64,000 nt of DNA from an uncultured Marinobacter sp. (GTDB lineage: Bacteria > Pseudomonadota > Gammaproteobacteria > Pseudomonadales > Oleiphilaceae): assembly GCF_947259545.1 (NCBI RefSeq), contig NZ_CAMYMK010000008.1, positions 186,001-250,000 on the forward strand, in the 5' to 3' direction. This document shows, in pieces, positions 42,570 to 52,373 of this stretch. The position numbers and the translations under genes were made by a program. Numbering within the stretch: position 1 is the stretch's first letter; the number at the start of each line of letters is the position of its first letter. The notes under the pieces were generated by a model. The model made no database searches. It was not told where the DNA came from and was given only the letters and a program-made list of their open reading frames with translations.

Positions 42570-44549
42570 TCAATCGTTATCGTTCTTCTTGTTGCTTGCC
42601 GCGGGTAATAACATCCTGAAGACGGTGCCTTCATTCCCTGTATGGCAAGCGATGCTGCCCTCCATGTCGTCGATGAGCTGTTTGACAATGCTCAGGCCCA
42701 GTCCGCTGTGGCCTTTCCCCTTGCTGGTTGTTACCGGTGAAAACAACTTGTTCCTGACGCTTTCAGGAATGCCGCCACCGTTGTCGGCAATTTCCAGTTC
42801 AATCCAGGTCCGGCCGCTCTGCCAGACAGGGGCCGAAGTTTTGATGGTAACTTGACCACCTTCGGCCAGACTCTCCGCGGCATTGCGGATCAGATTGATG
42901 AGGATCTGTCGGATCGCCGATGGAGAGGCAGCCACCCCGGTGTCGTCGTCGCATAATGCGATGGTGAGCTGTTTGCTGTCCTCGCCGAAGAGTCCATCTT
43001 CCAGAAGCTCCTTCAGGACGCGGATCTCTTGATTCAACGTCGCATTGGCGGTGCGGTCGGCATCCCCGTCTGTCTCCGGGCGACTGATCCGCAACAGCAG
43101 ATCCCCGGCCCGATCCAGTTCTTCCCGGATAACGTCGAGCTCGCTTTGAATGTCGGGGTCGTCGAGTCGTTGGCGAAGCTGGTGGATATATTGTCGAATA
43201 ATGGTCAGTGGGTTGCTGATTTCATGCAGCTGACGGCGCAATGAATGTTGCGCCAGTTCCTGATCCAGCTGGTCTCCGGTGCGGGCTTGTTCTTTATCCG
43301 CGAGGGCCAGGGATTTTGTCAGTTCTGTGGTGAACAGAGTGGCCATCGTCTCGGCCGCAGCGGCGTTTGTTTTGTCCGTGCCCAGTACAAACACCCCGGG
43401 ACATCCGTCTTCCGTCACGACGGGGGTGGCAAGCAGTGACGGCGAGCGCAGTAACGACAGTAGTTGACGGTCGAGAACCGTCGGATGTCGGTCTGCCAGA
43501 TGAACGGATATCTGTCGCGCAAAGGCTTCAGTCAGAACGCTGGTGGCAGGGGTGCTGGCGATACTGAGGCTGGGGATGTCACCAGTGGTTCCGGACAGTA
43601 GAGTCAGACCGTCAGTCGTGCGACCAAAGCACAGCGCCTGCAGGCCGGTGAGCAGGGTCAGGCTGTTGACGGTGTCTGTTAACACGTTTTCCTCGGTGCC
43701 TTCCAGGGAGGACATTCTCAGGACGTTACTGGCCATGGTCTGTTCGAGAACGACGCGCTTTAATTGACGCTGTGCGGCGGCAGGGTTGTATTCGTCGTTC
43801 AGCGGAATCCCGAGGGAGTCCGCGACACCAGTGACTTCCCGATCGATACGGCGGTTGATTTCCAGGGTCAGGTCCTCGCTCAAACCGAACACCGTGACAG
43901 CCGCGGCGATACCTGCCGTATCCGACTGCGCCAGTCTGGTAGCAAGGCTGATCAGCTTGACCAGGTGCCCGGCATCCCGGATCTCTGATGGCAGGGCCTG
44001 CTGGTATCGCATCGCGTCTTCGGCCATGGTCCCCAGTCCCCAGGACCGGACCAGCTCTGCTGCGATATCGCACTGGTGGTTAAGGTAATACTGTCGGGCT
44101 TCACCGGGAGGCGTTTTCAGAGCAAGAAGCTCTCCTACATTGTGGAGCATACCCAGCATGAATGCCTGATCAGGTTCCGGGTAACGGGTGAGGGTGGCCA
44201 ATGCCCGGGCGGTCAGCGCGGTGGTTAGTGAAAGCCGCCAGAAATCCCGCAACTGCTGCCATTGATCCGCGCCCAGCTCGAGTAGCATCTGGCGAAGGGC
44301 CGCGGTCAGTAACAGGGTTTGAAAGCGGTGAGTGCCCAAGCGCAAGAGGGCCTGGTCTATTGAGTGTAGTTGGGTGGCAGGGCCGTAAAGTGCGGAATTG
44401 GCAACTGCAAGCACGCGGCTGGCCAGCGCGGTGTCGGTGGAAACAATATCACTGATCTTGCGGTAACTGTCGTCCTGGTGACAGGCTTCCAGCGCTCTCA
44501 GCGTGACCTCCGGAAGGCTTGGTAACTGTATGTCTGGGGCTGTTTGCAT
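42570..44549 (-). CDS. HDOD domain - sensor histidine kinase fusion
   Basis: N-terminal LPSLPEVTLRALEACHQDDSYRKISDIVSTDTALASRVLAVANSALYG (HDOD); C-terminal LRRQLHEISNPLTII and GLGLSIVKQLIDDMEGSI (HisKA/HATPase). Confidence 0.9.
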   Translation of the reverse strand: MQTAPDIQLPSLPEVTLRALEACHQDDSYRKISDIVSTDTALASRVLAVANSALYGPATQLHSIDQALLRLGTHRFQTLLLTAALRQMLLELGADQWQQLRDFWRLSLTTALTARALATLTRYPEPDQAFMLGMLHNVGELLALKTPPGEARQYYLNHQCDIAAELVRSWGLGTMAEDAMRYQQALPSEIRDAGHLVKLISLATRLAQSDTAGIAAAVTVFGLSEDLTLEINRRIDREVTGVADSLGIPLNDEYNPAAAQRQLKRVVLEQTMASNVLRMSSLEGTEENVLTDTVNSLTLLTGLQALCFGRTTDGLTLLSGTTGDIPSLSIASTPATSVLTEAFARQISVHLADRHPTVLDRQLLSLLRSPSLLATPVVTEDGCPGVFVLGTDKTNAAAAETMATLFTTELTKSLALADKEQARTGDQLDQELAQHSLRRQLHEISNPLTIIRQYIHQLRQRLDDPDIQSELDVIREELDRAGDLLLRISRPETDGDADRTANATLNQEIRVLKELLEDGLFGEDSKQLTIALCDDDTGVAASPSAIRQILINLIRNAAESLAEGGQVTIKTSAPVWQSGRTWIELEIADNGGGIPESVRNKLFSPVTTSKGKGHSGLGLSIVKQLIDDMEGSIACHTGNEGTVFRMLLPAASNKKNDND

Positions 44550-44756
44550 AGGCTACCTGTGAGCGCCAGGAGTCGCTGTATTCTAGCGACATGTTCATTA
44601 TTCTTGTTCATCAGGAGCTTAGACAATAATGTGGATTTATTAAACTGCTATTGGTGGTTTTTTAAACATCGTATTCACCAATTTGTGATATGTGTAGAAT
44701 TTGGACAGGTTATAAGCGCTGTTTTTTACAGAATCCAGGGAAACCTTTAACACGCG

Positions 44757-46070
44757 ATGACAGCTACCCGAGGTGTTAAGCACAAAGTGAACCAACCCCG
44801 AACGGTCGCAATTACCGGCGGTAAAGGTGGTGTGGGGAAAACCTCCGTGGCATTGAACCTCGGGCTGACCCTCGCGAGGGCAGGTCATCGTGTTCTGCTG
44901 CTGGACGGCGACACGGATCTGGCGAATATCAGCATCATGCTGGGGCAGTATCCCCGTAAAACCCTGGCCAATGTGGTTTCCGGTGAATGTTCCCTGGACG
45001 ATGTCATTATGGCCGTGGACCATGAACTGCACATCGTCCCGGGCGCTTCCGGTGTGCAGGAGTGCCTTGACATGGATGCCGGGGCGAGCGTGGATATTCT
45101 CAAAGCCCTGCACCGGCTGGAAAGCCGGTACGACTTTGTCATTACCGACACCGCTGCGGGTCTGCAGGCCGTCGGTCTGCATATGATCGCCGCATCCGAA
45201 TTGGCCTGTGTTGTGGTGACTCCGGACCCGGCGTCGCTGACGGATGCCTTTTCGCTGATCAAGGTGCTCCAGCGGCGTGGCTATAAGAGAGTGCCCAGTG
45301 TGCTTGTCAATATGGCCCAGGGTGCCAGTCAGGCCCGTTCCGTTTTTCAGCGCCTGGATTCCGCGGCACAACGTCATCTGGGACTTGCGCTCCATTACCT
45401 GGGAGCGGTATGCCGGGATGAGACCCTGCGCCAGTCTGTGTTGAACCAGCGGCCTGTTGCGCTGATGCCCGAATCGGACCCCTCCTGCCGGCAGTTTCAC
45501 ACTCTTGCGGATATGCTTCACCTGCGACTTGGTCAGGTGAGTCCGCGTAAGGCGGGCATTGCCGCATACTGGTACGAGGCTTCCCGCAGGACGCCGCTGC
45601 AGAAAAAGAAGCAATCTGAAATAGACAGTGCACACCCTGCCAGTGCGAAGGCAGGAAGCCTGGAACTGGTAGAGGCGTTGGGTGAGCTGCTGGCTCGGGA
45701 AAAGCATGATGCGTTGCTACGATATGAAGCATTCAACGGTTTATTTGCACTGCTGGGGCGCACCGTGGATGAGACTACCATCGAGATTATTCAGATCGGG
45801 CTTGCGTCTATAGAGTGGGAGAGACTGTCCGAATCTCAGCGCCAGCATTTTTCTGATCATCTCCGTCATCTGGCAGATCGGGTAATTTCCTCCCCCGCTA
45901 ACAGGGGCGCGGCGATTGACGGCCCCCCTGAGCCACCGTCTCCGTTTTATGACCGGGGAAGTTTTGGTGAGCAGGATCAGTTGGTTAGGGCGCTGAAGGA
46001 GCAACCCTCAGACATCTCGCTGGACCAGCTGTTACGCTCCTTGTCAGCGGCTGACAAGGACCGCTCCTGA
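44757..46070 (+). CDS. MinD/ParA-family ATPase (FlhG/FleN-like) with ~150 aa C-terminal extension
   Basis: AITGGKGGVGKTSVALNLGLTLARAGHRVLLLDGDTDLANISIMLG (deviant Walker A). Confidence 0.85.
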   Translation: MTATRGVKHKVNQPRTVAITGGKGGVGKTSVALNLGLTLARAGHRVLLLDGDTDLANISIMLGQYPRKTLANVVSGECSLDDVIMAVDHELHIVPGASGVQECLDMDAGASVDILKALHRLESRYDFVITDTAAGLQAVGLHMIAASELACVVVTPDPASLTDAFSLIKVLQRRGYKRVPSVLVNMAQGASQARSVFQRLDSAAQRHLGLALHYLGAVCRDETLRQSVLNQRPVALMPESDPSCRQFHTLADMLHLRLGQVSPRKAGIAAYWYEASRRTPLQKKKQSEIDSAHPASAKAGSLELVEALGELLAREKHDALLRYEAFNGLFALLGRTVDETTIEIIQIGLASIEWERLSESQRQHFSDHLRHLADRVISSPANRGAAIDGPPEPPSPFYDRGSFGEQDQLVRALKEQPSDISLDQLLRSLSAADKDRS

Positions 46071-46329
46071 CCCTTTTCTCCTTTCCATTGCGGATAACCC
46101 GAATCCTGAATTTATTGTCATATCATTGTTGCTTTTTGTAGCGTAACTTTGCTGTATGTCACCGCAGTTTCATCGCAGTCGTGTAATTATCAATCTCGTT
46201 TTTTATGGATAGTGGCCCGCTAAATGCAGTGGCTATTCAAGTGCTTCCTATTTTGTTGTAACCGGAAGGTGTGGACGGCCACGAAAATCGAGTTCATGGC
46301 CACAGATTATTTGAGAAGGAGTTCCCGGC

Positions 46330-47865
46330 ATGGTTCAACAGCTTCAAACATCAGAGTTATCTTCAACCGTTCTTGAGCAGTTGCGAGGCAAGCACGTCCT
46401 TGTGACGGGCACGACTGGCTTTTTGGGCAAGGTGGTTCTGGAAAAACTCATTCGTGCAGTTCCCGATATCGGTGGTATTCATTTATTGATCCGGGGCAAC
46501 AAACGGCACCCGAACGCTCGTGATCGGTTCTTTCATGAAATCGCAACCTCCTCGGTGTTTGAGAGGCTGCGTCAGGAAGACAACGACGCCTTCGAGACAT
46601 TCATTGAAGAGCGGGTTCACTGTATTACCGGCGAAGTGACGAAGCCCCGCTTCGGGTTGACGCCTGAGCGCTTTGCCGCACTTGCAAACGAAGCGGATGC
46701 ATTCGTCAACTCCGCAGCCAGTGTGAATTTCCGTGAAGAACTGGATAAGGCGCTCACCATCAACACCCTGTGCCTGAACAACGTGGTTGAACTGGCGCGG
46801 CGAAACAGGAAGATGGCGGTGATTCAGGTGTCCACCTGCTACGTGAATGGCAAGAATTCCGGTCAGGTGACGGAGTCGGTGATTAAACCTGCCGGCGAAA
46901 GCATTCCCCGCAGCACCGCCGGTTACTATGAGATAGAGGAGCTGGTCAGGCTTCTTGAGGACAAGATCGCCGACGTCCGTTCCCGATACTCCGGTAAAGT
47001 TCTGGAAAAGAAACTGGTTGATCTGGGTATTCAGGAAGCCAACCGCTACGGCTGGAGTGATACCTACACCTTTACCAAATGGCTGGGTGAGCAATTGTTG
47101 ATGAAGGCGCTGGATCGGCGTGCATTGACCATTGTCAGACCGTCCATCATCGAAAGTGCTCTGGAAGAACCTGCTCCGGGCTGGATTGAAGGTATCAAAG
47201 TGGCCGATGCCATAATCCTTGCCTATGCCCGCGAGAAAGTCACGCTCTTCCCGGGCAAGCGCAGCGGTATCGTCGACGTGATTCCGGTGGACATGGTCGC
47301 CAACGCCATCATTCTGTCTCTTGCAGAGGCACTGGCTGAGGTGCCGCAGCGCAGGATTTACCAGTGTTGCAGCGGCAGCAGTAATCCCATTTCCCTGGGC
47401 GAGTTCATTGATCACCTGATGGCCGAGTCCAAGGCCAACTATGCGGCCTATGAGCAGTTGTTTTACCGTCAGCCGAGCAAGCCCTTCATCGCGGTGAATC
47501 GCAAACTGTTCGATGCAGTGGTAGGTGGCATGCGGGTGCCGTTGAGCATTACCGCGCGGGTTATGCGCATGCTGGGTCAGAACCGTGAGCTTAAAATGCT
47601 GCGAAACCTGGACACCAGCCGGTCCCTGGCAACGATTTTTGGTTTCTACACCGCACCAGACTATATCTTCCGCAATGACTCCTTGCAGGCTCTTGCGTCC
47701 AGGATGGGGGAGCGGGACCAGTCGCTATTCCCGGTGGATGCCGGCCGGATTGACTGGTCACACTACTTGCGCAAGATCCATCTTTCGGGGCTGAATCAGT
47801 ACGCCTTGAAGGAGCGTAAGCTGTACAGTCTTCGCAGTGCGAAAGCGCGCAAGAAAGCTGCTTGA
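46330..47865 (+). CDS. Fatty acyl-CoA reductase (alcohol-forming), wax-ester pathway type
   Basis: LRGKHVLVTGTTGFLGKVVLEKLIRAVPDIGGIHLLIRGNKRHPNARDRF, SWSDTYTFTKWLGEQLL-like catalytic motif (YGWSDTYTFTKWLGEQL); strongly resembles Marinobacter FAR proteins known to me. Confidence 0.92.
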   Translation: MVQQLQTSELSSTVLEQLRGKHVLVTGTTGFLGKVVLEKLIRAVPDIGGIHLLIRGNKRHPNARDRFFHEIATSSVFERLRQEDNDAFETFIEERVHCITGEVTKPRFGLTPERFAALANEADAFVNSAASVNFREELDKALTINTLCLNNVVELARRNRKMAVIQVSTCYVNGKNSGQVTESVIKPAGESIPRSTAGYYEIEELVRLLEDKIADVRSRYSGKVLEKKLVDLGIQEANRYGWSDTYTFTKWLGEQLLMKALDRRALTIVRPSIIESALEEPAPGWIEGIKVADAIILAYAREKVTLFPGKRSGIVDVIPVDMVANAIILSLAEALAEVPQRRIYQCCSGSSNPISLGEFIDHLMAESKANYAAYEQLFYRQPSKPFIAVNRKLFDAVVGGMRVPLSITARVMRMLGQNRELKMLRNLDTSRSLATIFGFYTAPDYIFRNDSLQALASRMGERDQSLFPVDAGRIDWSHYLRKIHLSGLNQYALKERKLYSLRSAKARKKAA

Positions 47866-47875
47866 TGTTCTGCCA

Positions 47876-47911
47876 GGCACCCGGTCGACAACCGGGTGTC
47901 TTTCTCTTTTT
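47876..47911 (+). terminator. Rho-independent terminator after fatty acyl-CoA reductase
   Basis: GGCACCCGGT cgaca ACCGGGTGTC followed by tttctcttttt. Confidence 0.75.
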
Positions 47912-48188
47912 GCCTCCCTGCCTCCTCATTTCGATACCTTGCGGTTCATTGTGACAGGACTATCCTTATTATCTGGGCTCTCATATAACGTGATTACCCG
48001 TAGTAAATATATGGGTTTAGCGGCTATCTCGTAGAAAAGTTCAGTCACATTAGGACGTTAGTCTAATTCATTGTGTAGTGGCACACATGTTGAACTACAG
48101 CTATCCGTCTTCAGGGCCAGGGCGCCCGATACTCTCTGCATTACAAAACCGATAATGACAACAGACTCTAAACTAAAGGGGGAGCACA

Positions 48189-50135
48189 ATGACTGAGAAG
48201 CACGTTTATCCGGTGAGTCCGGAGGTGGCCAAACGCGCGCTGCTGAACCGTGATCAGTACGAGGAAATGTATCGCCAGTCCATTCAGGACCCGGATGCGT
48301 TCTGGAGTGAGCACGGCAAGCGCATCGACTGGATCAAGCCGTTTTCACGGGTCAAGAACACCACCTACGACTACGATAACCTGTCCATCAAGTGGTTTGA
48401 AGATGGCGAATTGAACGCCTCCGCCAACTGTCTGGACCGCCATCTGGAGAAGCGTGGCGATCAGACGGCGATTATTTTCGAAGGTGACGACCCTGCCGAT
48501 TCCCGTAACGTTACCTATCGCGAACTTTATGAAGAAACCTGCAAGTTCGCCAACGTCCTGAAAGAGCAGGGTGTGAAGAAAGGCGATGTGGTCACTATCT
48601 ACATGCCGATGATTGTTGAGACGGGCGTTGCCATGCTGGCCTGTGCTCGGATTGGTGCTATCCACTCTGTTGTCTTTGGTGGTTTTTCGCCCGAGGCCCT
48701 TGGCGCCCGTATTGCCAACGGTAAATCACGCTTTGTGGTTACCGCCGACGAAGGTGTGCGCGGCGGCCGCAAGATTCCGCTGAAAAAGAACGTCGATGCG
48801 GCACTGAACAATGAAGCCAACGCTAATGTCGACAAGGTGATTGTGGTCAAGCGCACCGGCGGCGATGTGCCCTGGAAAGATGGCCGTGACCAGAGCTATG
48901 AAGAGCTTATGAAAAGCGCTTCAACAGACTGCCCTGCGGAGCCCATGAACGCGGAAGATCCTTTGTTCATGCTGTACACCTCTGGCTCCACTGGCGCCCC
49001 GAAGGGGGTCCTGCACACCACCGGTGGTTACATGGTTTATACCTCCATGACCCACGAATATGTGTTTGATTATCACGATGGCGACGTCTACTGGTGTACT
49101 GCTGACTTCGGCTGGGTGACCGGCCACAGCTATATCCTGTACGGCCCGCTCGCCAACGGTGCCACTACGGTCCTGTTTGAAGGCGTGCCCAATTACCCGG
49201 ACACCTCACGGATGGGCCAGGTGGTGGATAAGCACAAAGTGAACATCCTCTACACGGCGCCCACCGCCATCCGTGCCCTGATGGCCGAGGGCGAGTCCTG
49301 CATGAACGGCACCACCCGTGACAGCCTGCGTCTGCTGGGTTCCGTGGGTGAACCGATCAACCCGGAAGCCTGGGAGTGGTACTATCGCGTGATCGGCAAC
49401 AGCAAGTGCCCGATTGTGGATACCTGGTGGCAGACTGAAACCGGTGGCATCCTGATTTCGCCGTTACCGGGTGCCGTTGATCTGAAGCCCGGTTCCGCCA
49501 CCGTGCCGTTCTTTGGTGTTAAGCCGGCGCTGGTGGATAACGATGGCAATGTTCTTGAAGGCAAGACCGAGGGCAACCTGGTTATCCTGGACAGCTGGCC
49601 GGGCCAGATGCGCACTATCTACGGTGATCACGAGCGCTTCAAGCAGACCTACTTCAGCACCTACAAGGGCATGTATTTCACCGGTGACGGCGCCCGTCGT
49701 GACGAGGATGGCTATTATTGGATCACCGGTCGCGTGGACGACGTTCTGAACGTATCCGGTCACCGTTTGGGTACTGCTGAGGTCGAGAGCGCGCTGGTGG
49801 CCCACGATAAAGTCGCCGAGGCGGCTGTGGTAGGCTACCCTCACGAGATCAAAGGGCAGGGCATTTATGTCTACGTGACCCTTGTTCACGGTGAGGAGCC
49901 GTCGGACGAGCTGAAGAAGGAGTTGGTTCAGTGGGTACGCAAGGAAATCGGTCCCATTGCGTCTCCGGATGTGATTCAGTGGGCGCCTGGACTGCCCAAG
50001 ACCCGCTCTGGCAAGATTATGCGCCGTATTTTGCGTAAGATTGCATCGAACGAGCACGATCAGTTGGGTGATACCTCCACACTGGCGGACCCGGGCGTGG
50101 TGGATGACCTGATCAGCGGTCGTGAGAACAAGTAA
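48189..50135 (+). CDS. acs: Acetate--CoA ligase (acetyl-CoA synthetase)
   Basis: [50 protein letters not shown]. Confidence 0.98.
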   Translation: MTEKHVYPVSPEVAKRALLNRDQYEEMYRQSIQDPDAFWSEHGKRIDWIKPFSRVKNTTYDYDNLSIKWFEDGELNASANCLDRHLEKRGDQTAIIFEGDDPADSRNVTYRELYEETCKFANVLKEQGVKKGDVVTIYMPMIVETGVAMLACARIGAIHSVVFGGFSPEALGARIANGKSRFVVTADEGVRGGRKIPLKKNVDAALNNEANANVDKVIVVKRTGGDVPWKDGRDQSYEELMKSASTDCPAEPMNAEDPLFMLYTSGSTGAPKGVLHTTGGYMVYTSMTHEYVFDYHDGDVYWCTADFGWVTGHSYILYGPLANGATTVLFEGVPNYPDTSRMGQVVDKHKVNILYTAPTAIRALMAEGESCMNGTTRDSLRLLGSVGEPINPEAWEWYYRVIGNSKCPIVDTWWQTETGGILISPLPGAVDLKPGSATVPFFGVKPALVDNDGNVLEGKTEGNLVILDSWPGQMRTIYGDHERFKQTYFSTYKGMYFTGDGARRDEDGYYWITGRVDDVLNVSGHRLGTAEVESALVAHDKVAEAAVVGYPHEIKGQGIYVYVTLVHGEEPSDELKKELVQWVRKEIGPIASPDVIQWAPGLPKTRSGKIMRRILRKIASNEHDQLGDTSTLADPGVVDDLISGRENK

Positions 50136-50180
50136 GGCCTGTTTGAGATCAGGTCGTGTAACCTGCGAGGAATCTGTTGA

Positions 50181-50846
50181 ATGACACAAACCATTATCGT
50201 CGCCGATGATCACCCGCTGTTCCGTGCAGCATTGAAGCAGGCGGTCAGCCAGGCGGTTCCTGATGCGGAAACAGTCGAGGTCGACAGCATCAAGGCGCTG
50301 CAGGCGGCGGTGGAGTCGCATCCGGATGCGGATCTGGTGTTACTGGATCTCAATATGCCGGGTGCCCATGGCTTCTCGGGGCTCGTGTTTATGCGCGGGC
50401 AGTATCCGGGGTTGCCGGTGGTGGTTGTGTCGGGCTCGGAGGAGATGCAGGTGATGCGCCGTTCGATCGACTACGGGGCGTCAGGGTTCATTCCGAAGTC
50501 GGCGCCTCTACCTACCATTACCGAGGCGATTCAGGCGGTCCTGGAAGGGGACGTCTGGTTGCCGCAGGGTGTGGCGGACAAGATCGAGCAGATGCATTCG
50601 GATATGACGGATTTTTCCGAGAAACTGGCGTCGCTGACGCCGCAACAGTTCCGTGTGCTGGGTATGTTGGCCGAGGGGCTTTTGAACAAGCAGATTGCGT
50701 ATGATCTGGATGTGTCGGAGGCGACCATTAAGGCGCATATTACGGCGGTGTTCCGGAAACTGGGGGTTCGGAATCGGACTCAGGCGGTGATTGCGATTCA
50801 GCAGATGGAGATTGATCCTTCGGATCAGTCGTTGTCTGGTAGCTGA
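50181..50846 (+). CDS. NarL/FixJ-family response regulator, CrbR-like
   Basis: IIVADDHPLFRAALKQAV REC and LTPQQFRVLGMLAEGLLNKQIAYDLDVSEATIKAHITAVFRKLGV LuxR HTH; adjacent to acs. Confidence 0.88.
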   Translation: MTQTIIVADDHPLFRAALKQAVSQAVPDAETVEVDSIKALQAAVESHPDADLVLLDLNMPGAHGFSGLVFMRGQYPGLPVVVVSGSEEMQVMRRSIDYGASGFIPKSAPLPTITEAIQAVLEGDVWLPQGVADKIEQMHSDMTDFSEKLASLTPQQFRVLGMLAEGLLNKQIAYDLDVSEATIKAHITAVFRKLGVRNRTQAVIAIQQMEIDPSDQSLSGS

Positions 50847-50875
50847 CGTTCAGCTTTTTTCGGTTTGTTATGAAG

Positions 50876-50903
50876 CGGGAGCCTTTGGGCTCCCGTTTTT
50901 TTT
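50876..50903 (+). terminator. Strong intrinsic terminator after the acs-linked regulator
   Basis: CGGGAGCC tttg GGCTCCCG followed by eight T. Confidence 0.92.
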
Positions 50904-50923
50904 GCTCTCTGGCTTGGGAGAGA

Positions 50924-51033
50924 GTGCCGGGCGAGCAAGCCTTCCTTGGGACCGCTACGAGCACATCCATGTGCGCTTCGCTTTGGCCATCCATGGCCAA
51001 AGATATCCCAAGGAAGGCTTGCCCGCCCGGCAC
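50924..51033. repeat. Long-palindrome element, copy 1 (28-bp arms, one mismatch; 54-nt centre)
   Basis: GTGCCGGGCGAGCAAGCCTTCCTTGGGA (50924-50951) vs TCCCAAGGAAGGCTTGCCCGCCCGGCAC (51006-51033); inner hairpins GCACATCCATGTGC and CTTTGGCCATCCATGGCCAAAG. Confidence 0.95.
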
Positions 51034-51220
51034 CTTCGGCTATGGTTACAGCTTTTCTTATTTTTCGGTACATGTGTGCGCAAACGTTCTACTAATCACA
51101 AAATATTCATCTTAATGCCATTGTCATTGGGGCTTTCTTTCTGTAAATTCGGCTCACACATGTACGCTCAAATGCAAAGAGGCGTGCTGAACGATTGTGT
51201 TTTCAGAATGAAGGTGACGA

Positions 51221-52309
51221 ATGAACGCTGCTGTTAAGCCCGATTCAATGGGAAATGCCGTGTTTGGAAAACCCGATGAGCGCGAGCTTCGGGACAGGAT
51301 GAAGAAGGAGCTGCCGGCGGATACGTTTCAGGCGCAGACCTGGCGGGTGATCTGGTTTCTGCCGTTGCAGCTGATTATCTGGGGTGGGATTGCGACGATT
51401 CTGCTGGCGGGGCTGCCTTGGTATGCAAATCTGGGGCTTGGGCTGGTGGTGGGGCACACCATTGGCTGTCAGGCGCTGCTGGCCCATGAGGTGTTGCACG
51501 GGGCGCTGGGTATGAGCAAGCGTTGGCAGAATTTCTTTGGCTGGTTGGGGTTCGGGCCGATGATTGTGCCGCCGGAGTTCTGGCGTAAGTGGCATAACGT
51601 GGTGCATCACGGCAATACCAATACCGGTGATTCGGATCCGGACAGTTTCGGTACCATGCGCCGCTACAAAGCCGATCCCAAGCAGAAGAAGTTCACCAAG
51701 CTGGCGCCGGGGTCAGGCACCTGGTACAGCTATCTCTTCCTGACCTATTCATTCACGTTCCATGCGCAATTGGTGCTGTGGTTCCAGGCCAAACGGCGCA
51801 AGCAGTTCCAGGGTTTGGATCGTCGCAAGGCGATTCGTCAGACCTTTTACTGCATGGCGGCGTGGGCTGTACTCGCGGTGATATCCGGTCCGCTGGCGCT
51901 GTTTACGGTGTTGGTACCGTTCATGGTGGCCAACGCCCTGGGGCAAGGGTATATCCTCACCAATCACTTCCTGCGTCCGCAGACGGCCACCAATAATCCG
52001 CTGGATAACTCCATGAGCCTGCGCAGCCATCCGGTTCTGGATCGGTTGCACTTCCGGTTCAGTCACCATGTGGAGCACCATTTCTTTCCGAAAATGGGGC
52101 ATAACATGGCGCCGCGTGTGCGGAAGTGGCTGGAGGAGAATCACGGCGAGCGGTATATGGCGATGCCCCATAGCACGGCGCTGAAGCTGCTTTACACCAC
52201 TCCGAGGGTTTATAAGTCGTCGACGGAATTAGTGGACCCGAATAACCCGGAGCGGGTGTTTGATTTGTTGCCGTTGCAAAGTCAATTTGCGGCTAGTAAT
52301 AGTCGGTAG
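51221..52309 (+). CDS. Membrane fatty acid desaturase
   Basis: Histidine boxes HEVLHGAL, HNVVHHGN, HHVEHHFFP; TM segments. Confidence 0.9.
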   Translation: MNAAVKPDSMGNAVFGKPDERELRDRMKKELPADTFQAQTWRVIWFLPLQLIIWGGIATILLAGLPWYANLGLGLVVGHTIGCQALLAHEVLHGALGMSKRWQNFFGWLGFGPMIVPPEFWRKWHNVVHHGNTNTGDSDPDSFGTMRRYKADPKQKKFTKLAPGSGTWYSYLFLTYSFTFHAQLVLWFQAKRRKQFQGLDRRKAIRQTFYCMAAWAVLAVISGPLALFTVLVPFMVANALGQGYILTNHFLRPQTATNNPLDNSMSLRSHPVLDRLHFRFSHHVEHHFFPKMGHNMAPRVRKWLEENHGERYMAMPHSTALKLLYTTPRVYKSSTELVDPNNPERVFDLLPLQSQFAASNSR

Positions 52310-52321
52310 TTCGTTAGGTTT

Positions 52322-52351
52322 GGTCGGATTACCCCTGTGGCTAATCCGACC
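52322..52351. repeat. Hairpin GGTCGGATTA-N10-TAATCCGACC
   Basis: Perfect 10-bp inverted repeat in the convergent desaturase/dehydrogenase intergenic region. Confidence 0.85.
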
Positions 52352-52373
52352 TTTCCGCCCGCTCCGGACCCGA

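Noticed and set aside
50791-51237. 148-aa ORF across the crbR-like/desaturase gap
   Set aside because: It crosses the terminator and the palindrome; sequence is the translated repeat arms (GRASLPWDR..KEGLPARH).
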